Of a stretch of DNA of 37,579 nucleotides, positions 1 through 10,141 are shown piece by piece (within the stretch, counting starts at the first letter, position 1; every line of letters starts with the position of its first letter). The DNA comes from Luminiphilus sp. Lineage in GTDB: Bacteria > Pseudomonadota > Gammaproteobacteria > Pseudomonadales > Halieaceae. The notes under the pieces are model-generated. The model was not told the DNA's origin. It worked only from the letters and a program-made list of their open reading frames with translations, and did not search any database. The stretch is taken from NCBI GenBank assembly GCA_016778045.1, contig JADHQG010000012.1, forward strand, positions 1 to 37,579. The letters are read 5' to 3'. The position numbers were made by a program, and so were the translations under genes.

Positions 1-542
1 TACCAGGCCATTAGGTGATGTCCCAGCGTGACGGGCTGCGCGACTTGCAGATGAGTGAACCCTGGCATCACGGTCTCGGCGTGTTGCGCAGCCAGCGTGA
101 CAATGCCTAGCTGAAGCCGGGTCAATTCCGCTCTGCAGTGATCAAGTTCCGCTCGAAGATACAGTCGGAGATCGGTGGCGACCTGGTCATTCCTTGATCG
201 GCCCGTGTGCAATTTCTTGCCGACGTCGCCAATGAGCTCGGTCAAGCGCGCCTCGATGTTCATATGCACATCTTCGAGTGCTATGGACCAGATAAAGCGA
301 TCGGCTTCAATCTCGGCAAGGACGTCCTGCAGACCTTGCTGGATCGCGGCATTTTCATCTGCGGTGAGTACGCCAGTAGATGCCAGCATATCGGCATGAG
401 CACGAGAGCCAGCAATGTCATAAACAGCGAGCCGCCGGTCGAATGCTTGCGACGCGGTGAAACGTTGCACAAAAGCATCGGTCGGCTCGCTGAAGCGGCC
501 GCCCCACAACTCTTGACTGTTCTGTTTATCTCGATCGCTCAT
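1..542 (-). CDS. argH: Argininosuccinate lyase, N-terminal part (runs off the left edge of the window)
   Basis: Not in the ORF track because no stop codon lies inside the window. The reverse strand from ATG at 542 reads [53 protein letters not shown]...[40 protein letters not shown]...[19 protein letters not shown]. The [27 protein letters not shown] and PGFTHLQ.AQPV motifs are typical of ArgH. Confidence 0.95.
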   Translation of the reverse strand, partial: MSDRDKQNSQELWGGRFSEPTDAFVQRFTASQAFDRRLAVYDIAGSRAHADMLASTGVLTADENAAIQQGLQDVLAEIEADRFIWSIALEDVHMNIEARLTELIGDVGKKLHTGRSRNDQVATDLRLYLRAELDHCRAELTRLQLGIVTLAAQHAETVMPGFTHLQVAQPVTLGHHLMAW

Positions 543-663
543 GACCCGCCATCGTCCCGATACTGTGCTTCGGATTCTACCGTGGACCCTGCGCGGTTGC
601 GCTGTCTGAGAGCGGTGAAATGTCGCCCCATGCTAAACTGAGGCCAAAAATAGGGGGATTATT

Positions 664-1575
664 GTGTCTGAAACGATCGTGATTGCTACACGAGAGAGCC
701 CGCTCGCACTGTGGCAGGCCGAGCACGTTAAGTCGCGTTTAGAGGCTGCCCATGAAGGGATTCAAGTGAGTCTGCTGGGCATGACTTCACGCGGCGATCA
801 GTTGCTGGACAAGCCGCTGTTCAAGGTGGGTGGCAAGGGCCTGTTCGTCAAAGAGTTGGAGACGGCACTGCTCGACGGTCGCGCGGATATCGCCGTGCAT
901 TCCATGAAAGATGTTCCCATGTTGATGCCGGACGGCCTGACGCTGGGGGTGATTTGCGAACGAGAGGATCCTCGCGACGCGTTGGTGGGCTGTCAGGATT
1001 TCAGCGACCTTGCTGAGGGAGCGCGACTTGGCACCTCAAGTCTGCGACGCAGCTGTCAGCTGGGTCGTCATCGACCCGATCTGGAAATCGGGTTTCTGCG
1101 CGGTAACGTCAACACTCGTCTGGCGAAACTGGATAGCGGCGAGTTTGATGCCATCATTTTGGCCTGCGCCGGTTTGATTCGGCTGGGTTTTGAAGATCGG
1201 ATTGGCGCTGCCATTGCCCCCGCGCTCTCTTTACCCGCTGCTGGCCAGGGTGCGGTGGGCATCGAGTTTCGCGAGACGGATGACCGTATCCGCGAGCTGC
1301 TGGCACCATTGCATCACGATGCCACTGCGACATGCGTTGTCGCTGAACGAGCTGTCGTGCGTCGCCTCGATGGGGGTTGCGATGTGCCGATTGCCGCCTT
1401 CGCGGAATGGGAAGGAGAGAGCTTATGGCTGCGCGCCAGAGTGGGCGCCGCCGACGGCACCCAGCTATTGGAAGCGGAGGCGCGCGGTAGCGATGCTGAA
1501 CAGCTGGGCGCGGGCGTGGCAGAAATGCTGCTGTCTCAGGGCGCAGAAGGCCTCATTCGCGCGGCAAGGGGATGA
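664..1575 (+). CDS. hemC: Hydroxymethylbilane synthase (porphobilinogen deaminase), GTG start
   Basis: [50 protein letters not shown] and [11 protein letters not shown] (cofactor Cys) motifs. Stop overlaps the hemD start (ATGA). Confidence 0.97.
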   Translation: MSETIVIATRESPLALWQAEHVKSRLEAAHEGIQVSLLGMTSRGDQLLDKPLFKVGGKGLFVKELETALLDGRADIAVHSMKDVPMLMPDGLTLGVICEREDPRDALVGCQDFSDLAEGARLGTSSLRRSCQLGRHRPDLEIGFLRGNVNTRLAKLDSGEFDAIILACAGLIRLGFEDRIGAAIAPALSLPAAGQGAVGIEFRETDDRIRELLAPLHHDATATCVVAERAVVRRLDGGCDVPIAAFAEWEGESLWLRARVGAADGTQLLEAEARGSDAEQLGAGVAEMLLSQGAEGLIRAARG

Positions 1576-2315
1576 CAACGGTTGTCCTGACGCGGCCGCA
1601 ATCTGACAGCGAGCGTCTCGCTGTCGCGTTGAAGGCCGATGGAATCCACACCGTGATCCTGCCTGTCATGGCGATATCGGCGCTGTCCGATGGCGAGCTG
1701 GCAGCACCGCCCACGCTTGATCAGCACGCTGTCTGTGTATTCATCAGCGCCAATGCGGTTCGCTTTGGCTTATCGGCACTGCTCCCGCGACTGACGGAGG
1801 TCCCCGGTATTGTGACCATCGCAGTGGGCGCCAAAACTCGTCAATGTCTGGCAGAGCAAGGCATCGATGCGGTGATGCCCGATCGACCGGATTCAGAGGG
1901 TGTATTGGCCATGGCAGAGCTTGATGCCAGTCAGGTCCGAGAGGTCGTCATTGTTAAAGGAGAGGGTGGGCGAGAACTTCTCGCTAACGAGCTGCGGCAG
2001 CGAGGGGCTCAGGTGACCGAGTGGTCCTGTTATCGGCGCTGCTGGCCGGATGTTGATCTGACGCCCTTGGCAGATAGCAACACGCCTAGGGTATTTCAGG
2101 CCAGCAGTGGGGAGGTTCTGACGCGATTGTCGGAATTGTTGGCTGGTGAGCATTCTGGGGATCTGTTCCAATCGACGGTAATCGTCCCCTCCGAGCGGGT
2201 GGCTGCTATGGCCAGCAACTTAGGTTGGCAAAGAGTGATTTGTGCTCAGGATGCCAGTGATCACGGCTTTGCGGACGCACTTAGGCAGGTTTTTCGCGCA
2301 GGATTGACAGGATGA
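1572..2315 (+). CDS. hemD: Uroporphyrinogen-III synthase
   Basis: [29 protein letters not shown] start, [14 protein letters not shown]-like C-terminus; directly downstream of hemC with ATGA coupling. Confidence 0.92.
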   Translation: MTTVVLTRPQSDSERLAVALKADGIHTVILPVMAISALSDGELAAPPTLDQHAVCVFISANAVRFGLSALLPRLTEVPGIVTIAVGAKTRQCLAEQGIDAVMPDRPDSEGVLAMAELDASQVREVVIVKGEGGRELLANELRQRGAQVTEWSCYRRCWPDVDLTPLADSNTPRVFQASSGEVLTRLSELLAGEHSGDLFQSTVIVPSERVAAMASNLGWQRVICAQDASDHGFADALRQVFRAGLTG

Positions 2316-3442
2316 CAGAACCCGTCTCGCAAAAGGAATTGCCCGCGGCGCCAGCGTCGACCCAACCCCAAGCAAAAAGTCGCTGGGGCCTCTGGTTATC
2401 GGCACTGTTGCTTTTGCTGGTAGCCGGGGGCGCGGCCGGCGCCTACTGGTTTGGTTGGCCATGGTTTCAGCAACAGTGGCAGCGGTTTGAAGTACTGGAA
2501 CGCGAGGTTGCCAAGGCCGCCGAGCCTGGGCCCGACGTCGTAGCCATCGCCAGTCAGGCTGCGGATCAGCGCATCCAAGAGCGCCTGTCCTCACTGGAAA
2601 GCACCTGGCAACGGGATTTATCTGCGCTGGGTGCCCGTCAGACCGCCGAGCGCGCCGAGTCAGCACGGCAGCTGACCAGTCGGGTCGGTCGGGTCGAGTC
2701 GCAAATGGACCGATTGTTGGCGGTTGATCGACGCGCGTGGCTGGGGCAGGAAGCGGTGTTTCTGGTTCGCCTGGCGGGGCAAAGGCTACTGGTCGCTCGC
2801 GATGTCGACGCCGCGCAGGCATTGTTGGAGCAGGCAGACATGCTGCTGCGTGACACCGGCGAACCCAAATTCGAGGGTGTCCGGCTGGCTATCGCGCGAG
2901 ACCGCGCGGCGCTGGCGGCGGTGCCGGTAGTCGATCAGGTAGGTCTGTACGCTCGCTTGTCGGGTTTGATTGATCAGGTGGATCAACTCCAGCTCGAGTT
3001 CGAATCGCACGCAACTGTTAATGAGGCGCCAACTCAAATTCAGGGCGGTTGGTGGGGTGACGTGGCGGCGGGCTGGTCTGCTGCGCTAAGAAAATTGTCT
3101 GGCCATCTGATTATTCGGCGCCGCAGTGATGAGATTGCGCAACTGATGACGCCCGAGTGGGCGGCACTGGCTCGGCAAAATATCCGCATGCTGGTGGAGC
3201 AAGCGCAAATTGCTATGTTGTCGGCCAACCAGGCCTTATTTGAGCAATCCCTGCAGCGCGCTGAACGGTTTGTGGCACTATTTGCTGAACAGGATGCCGA
3301 GCGGGTTGCAAGCATTCTGGAGTCCCTGAAGGCGTTGCAGGGCGAACAGGTGGCGCCTGAGCTCCCTGACTTGACCGACACAAGAAGTGCGCTTGAAGGT
3401 CAAATGGATCGTCTGGATGTTGATCAAGGAGACACACCCTGA
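2312..3442 (+). CDS. hemX: HemX-like membrane protein (uroporphyrinogen-III C-methyltransferase-like family)
   Basis: N-terminal TM helix (WGLWLSALLLLLVAGGAAGAYW) followed by coiled coil, with the HemX-type middle RAWLGQEAVFLVRLAGQRLLVARDVDAAQALLEQADMLL; hemCDXY order. Confidence 0.9.
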   Translation: MTEPVSQKELPAAPASTQPQAKSRWGLWLSALLLLLVAGGAAGAYWFGWPWFQQQWQRFEVLEREVAKAAEPGPDVVAIASQAADQRIQERLSSLESTWQRDLSALGARQTAERAESARQLTSRVGRVESQMDRLLAVDRRAWLGQEAVFLVRLAGQRLLVARDVDAAQALLEQADMLLRDTGEPKFEGVRLAIARDRAALAAVPVVDQVGLYARLSGLIDQVDQLQLEFESHATVNEAPTQIQGGWWGDVAAGWSAALRKLSGHLIIRRRSDEIAQLMTPEWAALARQNIRMLVEQAQIAMLSANQALFEQSLQRAERFVALFAEQDAERVASILESLKALQGEQVAPELPDLTDTRSALEGQMDRLDVDQGDTP

Positions 3443-3444
3443 TC

Positions 3445-4641
3445 ATGGCGCGTTTCAGCCTTTATCTGGTGGTTGGCCTGATCGGCGGTGCGCTATTGGT
3501 CAGTGCGATCGCCAGAGATCCCGGTTACATCTTGCTGACCTGGGGCGACTGGCAAGTCGAGACGTCGGTATGGTTCGCGCTGGCGGGGCTGGTCGCAGCA
3601 TCCATCGCGGTTGTTACGCTATGGCGGATCTTAAGGTCTACACTGCGGCTCCCCGGTGAACTCCGTCGCTGGCTGGGACTCCGTTCGGCCCGCGGTGCAC
3701 AGCGCAGAGCAGATAAAGGCTTCACCGCCTTTTTCGAGGGCCGCTGGGAGACTGCTGAAAAGACGCTTCGAAAAGCCTCAGCTGCAGAACACACGCTGCT
3801 CCACCCTCTCTATGCGGCCTTGGCGGCCCTGCATCGGGGTCAATATGAGCGCGCGCTTGCGTTGTTGGATGAGGCAGAGGCAAGTGCATCCGCGCCCAGC
3901 TCGATGATTGCAATGGTCAGGGCGGAGTGCCACGTGACCCACGGGGCCATTGAGCAGGCAGAGCAGGCGCTGGATACGTTGTCGGGCGCTGAACGTGCGG
4001 CGCCGCGAGTGGGCGCACTTCGCGCCAAGCTGGCTTATTTGCAGGGCGATTGGCCACGTTTGATCGAGTGTTTACCTGAGCTGCGGCGCGATCAGATGAT
4101 TCCTGAGGGTCAGCTTACCGGCTGGGAGCGCGAAGCCTGGCTGCACGTTGTATCAGGGCAGTGTGACGTGGCGAAGACGCGTGTTGCTGCGTGGAAACAG
4201 GTCCCCGAAGCCCTCAAATCTGACCAGCAACCGCATTGGCAGACGCTCGTTCAAAGGCTAATGGCCGAAGCGGACTGGGAATCATTAGCGAAGCTCCTCC
4301 CCGAGCGATTCGAGCGCTATTGTGAACCCGTTAGTCTGAGTGCGGTCGGTGCTTTACCGGAGCGCCAGCGTTTGAAAATGAAAAAGCCGCTTCAGAAGTG
4401 GAGAGACGAGGACAGCGACGGCCAGTGCCACGCGACTCTTGCACGCATCGCCGAGTCAGAGGGCGACACGCAAGCAACCGCCATTTTGTGGGAGAGAGCT
4501 TACGAGCTCAACCCAAGCTCCCACACAGCGCTATCGTGGTCGACGTGGTTACGCGGGCAAGGCGAGGAGCATCGTGCCGCAGAGCTTGAGGCGGGAGCAC
4601 TGGCACAGATCCGCCAAGGAAGCGACTCAAGCGCATCATGA
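3445..4641 (+). CDS. hemY: HemY-like protein with TPR-type repeats
   Basis: Two N-terminal TM segments and a HemY-type body (RRADKGFTAFFEGRWETAEKTLRKAS); last gene of a hemCDXY operon. Confidence 0.9.
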   Translation: MARFSLYLVVGLIGGALLVSAIARDPGYILLTWGDWQVETSVWFALAGLVAASIAVVTLWRILRSTLRLPGELRRWLGLRSARGAQRRADKGFTAFFEGRWETAEKTLRKASAAEHTLLHPLYAALAALHRGQYERALALLDEAEASASAPSSMIAMVRAECHVTHGAIEQAEQALDTLSGAERAAPRVGALRAKLAYLQGDWPRLIECLPELRRDQMIPEGQLTGWEREAWLHVVSGQCDVAKTRVAAWKQVPEALKSDQQPHWQTLVQRLMAEADWESLAKLLPERFERYCEPVSLSAVGALPERQRLKMKKPLQKWRDEDSDGQCHATLARIAESEGDTQATAILWERAYELNPSSHTALSWSTWLRGQGEEHRAAELEAGALAQIRQGSDSSAS

Positions 4642-4652
4642 CGCCCGGGCGT

Positions 4653-6149
4653 TTATCTGCCCGGCAATACGATTCCCAACGAGTCCCACAGCGCGTCAAC
4701 GCGCTCACGGGTAGACGAATCCATTTCGATCGTGCGACCCCACTCGCGGTGGGTTTCACCCTCCCACTTATGGGTGGCATCCATACCAATCTTTGACCCG
4801 AGCCCCGCCACGGGGGAGGCGAAGTCGAGGTAATCGATCGGAGTGTTTTCGACGATGGTGCAGTCTCTGGCGGGATCCATGCGGGTCGTCATGGCCCAGA
4901 TCACATCTTCCCATGAGCGTGCGTCGACGTCGTCATCGGTCACGATGATGAACTTGGTGTACATGAATTGGCGCAAAAATGACCACACGCCGAACATCAC
5001 GCGCTTTGCGTGACCCGGATACTCTTTACGCATCGTGACGACTGCCATGCGGTAGGAGCAGCCTTCAGGCGGCAAATAAAAGTCGCTGATTTCCGGAAAT
5101 TGTTTCTTCAGTAGCGGCACAAACACTTCGTTGAGCGCCAACCCGAGAATGGCCGGTTCATCAGGTGGTCTGCCGGTATAGGTGCTGTGATAAATCGGGT
5201 TGTCCCGCGTGGTCATGGTGTCGACCGTGAACACCGGGAAGCGCTCGACCTCGTTGTAATACCCGGTGTGATCCCCGTAGGGTCCCTCATCCGCCATCTC
5301 GTCGGGGTCGATGTAACCTTCGAGGATGATCTCGCTGTGCGCAGGCACCATGAGGTCGTTGTTGCGGCAGATATCGGTCACACACTGGGCCAGATCGGTT
5401 TTCTTACCGCGCAGTAGCCCCGCAAAGGCATACTCGGACAGCGAGTCGGGGACCGGCGTGACCGCGCCGAGGGTGGTGGCCGGGTCCGCTCCGAGTGCGA
5501 TGGCCACCGGATAGGGCTCACCCGGGCGTTTGAGCTGCCAGTCGCGAAAATCCAGCGCGCCACCGCGATGGGACAGCCAGCGCATGATCAATTTATTTGG
5601 CCCGAGCAGCTGCATGCGGTAGATGCCGAGATTCATGCGCTCTTTTTCCGGGCCGCGGGTAATCACCAAGGGCCAGGTTACCAGCGGCCCGATGTCGCCG
5701 GGCCAGCAGGTTTGGATCGGCAGTCGTGCGAGGTCGACATCTTCCCCACGGAGCACCTTCTGTTGGCAGGGCGCTTTTTTGACGACATTGGGCCCCATGG
5801 TGAGAATTTTCTTCAGCAGCGGCGCCTTGTCGACAAGATCCCGAAAGCCTTTCGGGGGATCGGGTTGGCGCAGATAGGCCAGCAGTTCACCGACGTCGCG
5901 CAGCGCCTCGACGCTGTCTTCGCCCATACCCAGCGCGACACGCCGCTCTGCGCCAAACAGGTTGGCGAGCACGGGAATATCAGAGCCTTTGGGGTTTTCG
6001 AATAACAGTGCCGGCCCGCCGCCGCGTAAAGTGCGGTCGGCGATTTCGGTCATCTCCAGATTGGGGTCGACCTCAGCCGTAATGCGAACCAGATCGCCGC
6101 GTTTCTCGAGCTCGCTAATGAACTCCCGAAGGTCGACAAAGCTGGGCAT
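4653..6149 (-). CDS. ubiD: 4-hydroxy-3-polyprenylbenzoate decarboxylase (UbiD family)
   Basis: [67 protein letters not shown] and [22 protein letters not shown] motifs. Confidence 0.96.
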   Translation of the reverse strand: MPSFVDLREFISELEKRGDLVRITAEVDPNLEMTEIADRTLRGGGPALLFENPKGSDIPVLANLFGAERRVALGMGEDSVEALRDVGELLAYLRQPDPPKGFRDLVDKAPLLKKILTMGPNVVKKAPCQQKVLRGEDVDLARLPIQTCWPGDIGPLVTWPLVITRGPEKERMNLGIYRMQLLGPNKLIMRWLSHRGGALDFRDWQLKRPGEPYPVAIALGADPATTLGAVTPVPDSLSEYAFAGLLRGKKTDLAQCVTDICRNNDLMVPAHSEIILEGYIDPDEMADEGPYGDHTGYYNEVERFPVFTVDTMTTRDNPIYHSTYTGRPPDEPAILGLALNEVFVPLLKKQFPEISDFYLPPEGCSYRMAVVTMRKEYPGHAKRVMFGVWSFLRQFMYTKFIIVTDDDVDARSWEDVIWAMTTRMDPARDCTIVENTPIDYLDFASPVAGLGSKIGMDATHKWEGETHREWGRTIEMDSSTRERVDALWDSLGIVLPGR

Positions 6150-6158
6150 GGCGGAGAA

Positions 6159-7697
6159 TTACTTCCGCTTCATTGACTTGAAGAATTCTTCGTTTGACTT
6201 GGTGTCCTTCAGCTTGTCGAGCTGGAACTCGATGGCAGGCAGGTCTTCCATGCCGTGGAGCAGCTTGCGCAGAATCCACATGCGCTGTAGTTCTTCATCA
6301 CCGGTTAGCAGTTCTTCTCGACGGGTGCCGGAGCGTCGGATATTGATAGCGGGGTAGACTCGCTTTTCTGCAATCTTGCGATCGAGGTGCAGTTCCAGGT
6401 TGCCCGTGCCCTTGAACTCCTCGTAGATGACTTCATCCATCTTTGAGCCGGTATCAATCAGCGCTGTGGCGATAATGGAAAGGCTGCCGCCTTCCTCGAT
6501 ATTTCTGGCCGCGCCGAAGAATCGCTTGGGCCGCTCTAAAGCGTGAGCGTCCACACCACCGGTCAGTACTTTGCCGGAGCTGGGTATGACCGTATTGTAA
6601 GCACGAGCCAGACGCGTGATCGAGTCGAGCAGGATGACCACATCGCGTTTGTGCTCGACCAGCCGCTTGGCCTTTTCGATCACCATGTCGGCGACCTGAA
6701 CGTGCCGCGAGGGCGGTTCATCAAAAGTTGAGGCGACGACTTCAGCGCCGCGCGCCCCCACCGAGCGCTGCATCTCGGTGACCTCTTCTGGCCGCTCGTC
6801 GATGAGCAGTACGATCACATAGCATTCTGGGTTATTGGAGATGATCGCCTGTGCAATGTTCTGCATCATGATCGTCTTACCGGCCTTGGGCGGTGCGACC
6901 AGCAGTCCACGCTGTCCCTTTCCAATTGGAGCCACCAGGTCGATCAATCGTCCCGTCAGGTCCTCAGTTGATCCGTTGCCTTTTTCGAGCGTGAGGCGCT
7001 CATTGGGAAAGAGTGGTGTGAGATTCTCAAAGAGAATTTTACTTTTGGCGCTCTCCGGGGACTCAAAGTTAACGTCCTTTACCTTTAGCAGCGCGAAATA
7101 ACGCTCGGAATCCTTGGGCGGTCGAATCATGCCCGTAACGGTGTCGCCGGTGCGCAGGTTAAAGCGTCGAATCTGGCTGGGGCTCACATAGATGTCGTCT
7201 GGGCCAGCCAAGAAGGAACTGTCTGCCGATCTCAGGAATCCGAAGCCGTCCTGCAGAATCTCCAGTACGCCGTCCCCCCAGATGTCCTCGCCACTTTTTG
7301 CGTGCCGCTTCAGCAGAGCAAAAATAATGTCCTGCTTGCGTGAACGGGCCATGTTCTCGATGCCCATTTCGCGGGCCATATCGATGAGTTCCTGAGTCGA
7401 CTTGTTCTTCAGGTCGGTCAGGCTCATCGGGTTTTCGCTGGGAGTATTGGGATCTCGGCGAGGACGTCGCTGTCGTCCCCGTCGCGGGCGGCCCTGAGGC
7501 GCTTCTTCACCGCCCGACTCTGACTCGGGGAGCACTTCAGCCGGGGCCTCAGCAGAAGCTTCTGGCTCAGAAGCTTTCAGTTTCAGGGTTCGCCCGTTCT
7601 TTTTGTTGGCTTCGGTATCTGCTTCTTCATTGGCCATGGCGGCTTCACCGCTGGTGGGCTCCAACTCTTCAGTATTGGCGTTGGTTTGATCTTCCAC
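6159..7697 (-). CDS. rho: Transcription termination factor Rho with ~90 aa N-terminal extension (GTG start as tracked)
   Basis: Core [45 protein letters not shown] (Walker A), [16 protein letters not shown] and [11 protein letters not shown]; full Rho architecture. The core begins at Met 7427. Confidence 0.97.
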   Translation of the reverse strand: MEDQTNANTEELEPTSGEAAMANEEADTEANKKNGRTLKLKASEPEASAEAPAEVLPESESGGEEAPQGRPRRGRQRRPRRDPNTPSENPMSLTDLKNKSTQELIDMAREMGIENMARSRKQDIIFALLKRHAKSGEDIWGDGVLEILQDGFGFLRSADSSFLAGPDDIYVSPSQIRRFNLRTGDTVTGMIRPPKDSERYFALLKVKDVNFESPESAKSKILFENLTPLFPNERLTLEKGNGSTEDLTGRLIDLVAPIGKGQRGLLVAPPKAGKTIMMQNIAQAIISNNPECYVIVLLIDERPEEVTEMQRSVGARGAEVVASTFDEPPSRHVQVADMVIEKAKRLVEHKRDVVILLDSITRLARAYNTVIPSSGKVLTGGVDAHALERPKRFFGAARNIEEGGSLSIIATALIDTGSKMDEVIYEEFKGTGNLELHLDRKIAEKRVYPAINIRRSGTRREELLTGDEELQRMWILRKLLHGMEDLPAIEFQLDKLKDTKSNEEFFKSMKRK

Positions 7698-7875
7698 GCG
7701 TCATTTCCCGCTTGATGTCATTCGTTAATAAAAGGAGAGAGTCTGTCCCGACGGTGCTTTTGCTTTTTTTGCTTTTGCGTCAGGCAGGGTCGATACCCGG
7801 GCGATCCCATCGTTTTACAGGTTTCCCCCAAGCGCAACCTTGGGATGAAAAGAGTGAAAAAGGGGGGACTGCTGG

Positions 7876-7907
7876 GTCATCCAAAGGCCTAGTGGGCCTT
7901 GGATGAC
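7876..7907 (-). promoter_or_regulatory. Strong hairpin in the trxA-rho intergenic region (putative rho leader element or attenuator)
   Basis: GTCATCCAAAGGCC / GGCCTTGGATGAC: 13 bp complementarity with one bulged A. In the rho direction it is followed by CCAGCAGTCCCCCCTTTTTC. Confidence 0.55.
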
Positions 7908-7975
7908 TGAAAGTTAGCACCGGTGAATGGGCGCGTCCAGCAAAAATTTATCGACTTTTGGCTTGCCCGGTAGCG

Positions 7976-8302
7976 TCAAACAACGGTGTCGATGAACTCA
8001 GCGAGCTGGCTTTTGGACAAGGCGCCGACTTTGGTGTCCACCGCGTTGCCACCCTTAAACATAATCAAGGTCGGTATGCCCCTGATATTGAATTTACCGG
8101 GCATGTCGGGATTAGCATCCACATCGACCTTACAGATTTTGACTTTCCCTGCGTATTCTGTGGCAATCTCTTCGAGGATCGGCGCAATCATCTTGCACGG
8201 ACCGCACCACTCAGCCCAGAAATCAACGAGGACTGGCACGTCACTGGAGAGCACCTCCGCGTCGAAGTTATCGTCAGTTACATGCTGGATATCAGCGCTC
8301 AT
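7976..8302 (-). CDS. trxA: Thioredoxin
   Basis: [24 protein letters not shown] with WCGPCK active site; GIPTLIMFK; located upstream of rho as in many gammaproteobacteria. Confidence 0.97.
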   Translation of the reverse strand: MSADIQHVTDDNFDAEVLSSDVPVLVDFWAEWCGPCKMIAPILEEIATEYAGKVKICKVDVDANPDMPGKFNIRGIPTLIMFKGGNAVDTKVGALSKSQLAEFIDTVV

Positions 8303-8428
8303 AGGGGCTCCAATGCTTGGTTAGAAGTTGCTGTGATTGGGAAAGTATCATTTGCCAATGGAAAAATATCCTACTGCCTGTCGACCATCAAGCGTCGCTC
8401 GCCATAAAGGCGCTCCGGGTGACCGCAA

Positions 8429-8713
8429 ATGACGCGCAGCGTTCAACGCTGGTGGGTCTATCTGGTGGAGTGTGCCGATCGCACGCTATATACCGGCGTC
8501 ACCACGGATCTCGCCAGGCGAGTCGATCAGCATAATGGCACGGTGTCCGGCGGCGCCCGCTACACCCGTGCAAGACGACCTGTCAGGCTCATTTGGTCAG
8601 AGGCTTGCGATTGCCGCTCCAGCGCCCAGCGACGTGAGGTTGTGGTTCGGAAACTGGGCCGGCGACAGAAATTGGCTTTGGCTAGGAGGGCGGATAATCA
8701 GGGTGACCTATGA
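8429..8713 (+). CDS. GIY-YIG nuclease family protein (UPF0213/YhbQ-like)
   Basis: WWVYLVECADRTLYTGVTTDLARRVDQHN...GARYTRARRPVRLIW: GIY-YIG core in the YhbQ style. Confidence 0.9.
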   Translation: MTRSVQRWWVYLVECADRTLYTGVTTDLARRVDQHNGTVSGGARYTRARRPVRLIWSEACDCRSSAQRREVVVRKLGRRQKLALARRADNQGDL

Positions 8714-9207
8714 CCGTTAACGCATTTTGGGATTGGTCGCTCAGCGCTTACGCCCATGATCCACTTAAGCAACATTTGCTTGAACTTCAGAGAGTCGGCG
8801 ACCTGGTGATTCTTGAAGCGCTCTTTGCCTGCTGGCTTGCAAATCGAGGTGTTCGCTTGACGACTGCTGCGGCTAACCACATGTCGGATGCGACGCGGTC
8901 ATGGATCGATGAGGTCGTGGTGCCGCTACGTGCGACCCGCGAACGATGGAAATCGGCTCCTGAGCTCCAGAGCCAGCGCGCTCACTTACTGCAAATTGAA
9001 GTTCAAGCAGAGCGTCATTTGGCCGAGCTGATGTGGACAAGCATCCCGGAGAAACTGGATTTGCACGAGCGCATCGCGCACAGCTCGGACTCTGACGGGG
9101 GAGAGGCGATCATGAATGAGAACCTGCTGAAGTTGTCGCTCTTTCGTAACGGTGAATATGCCCCTGAACGCTTACAACTGGTGGCACTGCTTCTTCAGGC
9201 AACGTAA
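8710..9207 (+). CDS. TIGR02444 (DUF2390) family protein
   Basis: NAFWDWSLSAYAHDPLKQHLLELQRVGDLVILEALFACWLANRGVRL matches the remembered family N-terminus; ATGA overlap with the upstream gene. Confidence 0.75.
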   Translation: MTVNAFWDWSLSAYAHDPLKQHLLELQRVGDLVILEALFACWLANRGVRLTTAAANHMSDATRSWIDEVVVPLRATRERWKSAPELQSQRAHLLQIEVQAERHLAELMWTSIPEKLDLHERIAHSSDSDGGEAIMNENLLKLSLFRNGEYAPERLQLVALLLQAT

Positions 9208-9247
9208 CATCGCGGCTTCACTGAAATGGGAAAGTGGGAGAACGTAA

Positions 9248-9991
9248 ATGATGAGTACCCCGATAAAGGTCACTTGCGGCATGGCAGCAGTGGCGCTGGC
9301 CAGTACGTTGGCGGGTTGTGGTGCGCCGACCGAAGAGCAAAAGCAAGAAGTTGTTTTGGAAACGACGGATGCGCGGCTCAGCTACGGTATTGGGCTGCGC
9401 ATGGGGCAGCGTATGTCTGCTGATGGTATGACCGTCGACATCGCGGCCTATTCAGCAGGTCTTGAGGATGCGATGACAGGCGCTGAGGCGCAGCTGACTG
9501 ACGATGAGATCAACACTGAAATGTCGGCGTTTCAGGAGCGGCGGCAGGCAGAGGCCGAAGCCGAGCGCGTAGCATTGGCGCAAACTAATCTGGAGGCTGG
9601 TCGAGCGTATATGGAAGAGATGAGTGCCCGTGAAGAAGTGCAGATAACCGAATCAGGTCTGCAATACATTGTGGTTGAACCCGGTGAGGGCGAAAACCCG
9701 GTGGCCGAGGATTCAGTTGAAGTTCATTACGAGGGTCGCTTGATCGATGACACCGTCTTTGACAGCAGTTTTGAGCGAGGACAGACCGTGACCTTTGGGC
9801 TGACTCAAGTGATTGCGGGTTGGACCGAGGGTCTCCAGTTAATGAAGCCGGGTGCCAAGTTCAAGTTTATCATCCCGCCCGAACTCGGTTACGGGGAAGG
9901 TGGTGCAGGCCAGATGATTGGCCCCAACGCCACCCTGTTGTTCGATGTCGAGCTGATTGCAGTGGTAAAAGCTGAGGCCGACGCAGAGTAA
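9248..9991 (+). CDS. FKBP-type peptidyl-prolyl isomerase, lipoprotein
   Basis: Lipobox STLAGC; FKBP_N-like helical domain (LSYGIGLRMGQRM); FKBP domain VEVHYEGRLIDDTVFDSSFERGQTVTFGLTQVIAGWTEGLQLMKPGAKFKFIIPPELGYGEGGAG. Confidence 0.95.
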   Translation: MMSTPIKVTCGMAAVALASTLAGCGAPTEEQKQEVVLETTDARLSYGIGLRMGQRMSADGMTVDIAAYSAGLEDAMTGAEAQLTDDEINTEMSAFQERRQAEAEAERVALAQTNLEAGRAYMEEMSAREEVQITESGLQYIVVEPGEGENPVAEDSVEVHYEGRLIDDTVFDSSFERGQTVTFGLTQVIAGWTEGLQLMKPGAKFKFIIPPELGYGEGGAGQMIGPNATLLFDVELIAVVKAEADAE

Positions 9992-10035
9992 TCTCGCGCA
10001 GGGGCTGCGGTTCAGCGAACCGCGCGCTCAGCAGC

Positions 10036-10062
10036 AAAGCGCCGCTAGCGGCGCTTTTTTTT
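10036..10062 (+). terminator. Rho-independent terminator downstream of the FKBP gene
   Basis: AAAGCGCCGCTAGCGGCGCTTTTTTTT: near-perfect hairpin followed by a T-run. Confidence 0.9.
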
Positions 10063-10141
10063 GCGCTCTAGTGTTGTCTGCGCGTTTTTACGGGAACTTT
10101 TAGAGGGCGGTGGCAAACAGCAGGTAGCCCAGTAAGTTCGG

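Noticed and set aside
281-478. 65 aa minus-strand ORF near the left edge
   Set aside because: Wrong frame; the real gene on this strand is argH, whose frame is open to the window edge and therefore missing from the track.
2220-2822. 200 aa minus-strand ORF across hemD/hemX
   Set aside because: Pro/Arg-rich shadow ORF antisense to the hem operon.
7712-7725. TTGATGTCATTCG shared with a site near 35811-35825 upstream of the SDR gene
   Set aside because: Single short match in a 37 kb window, no clear dyad or shared gene context; could be chance.
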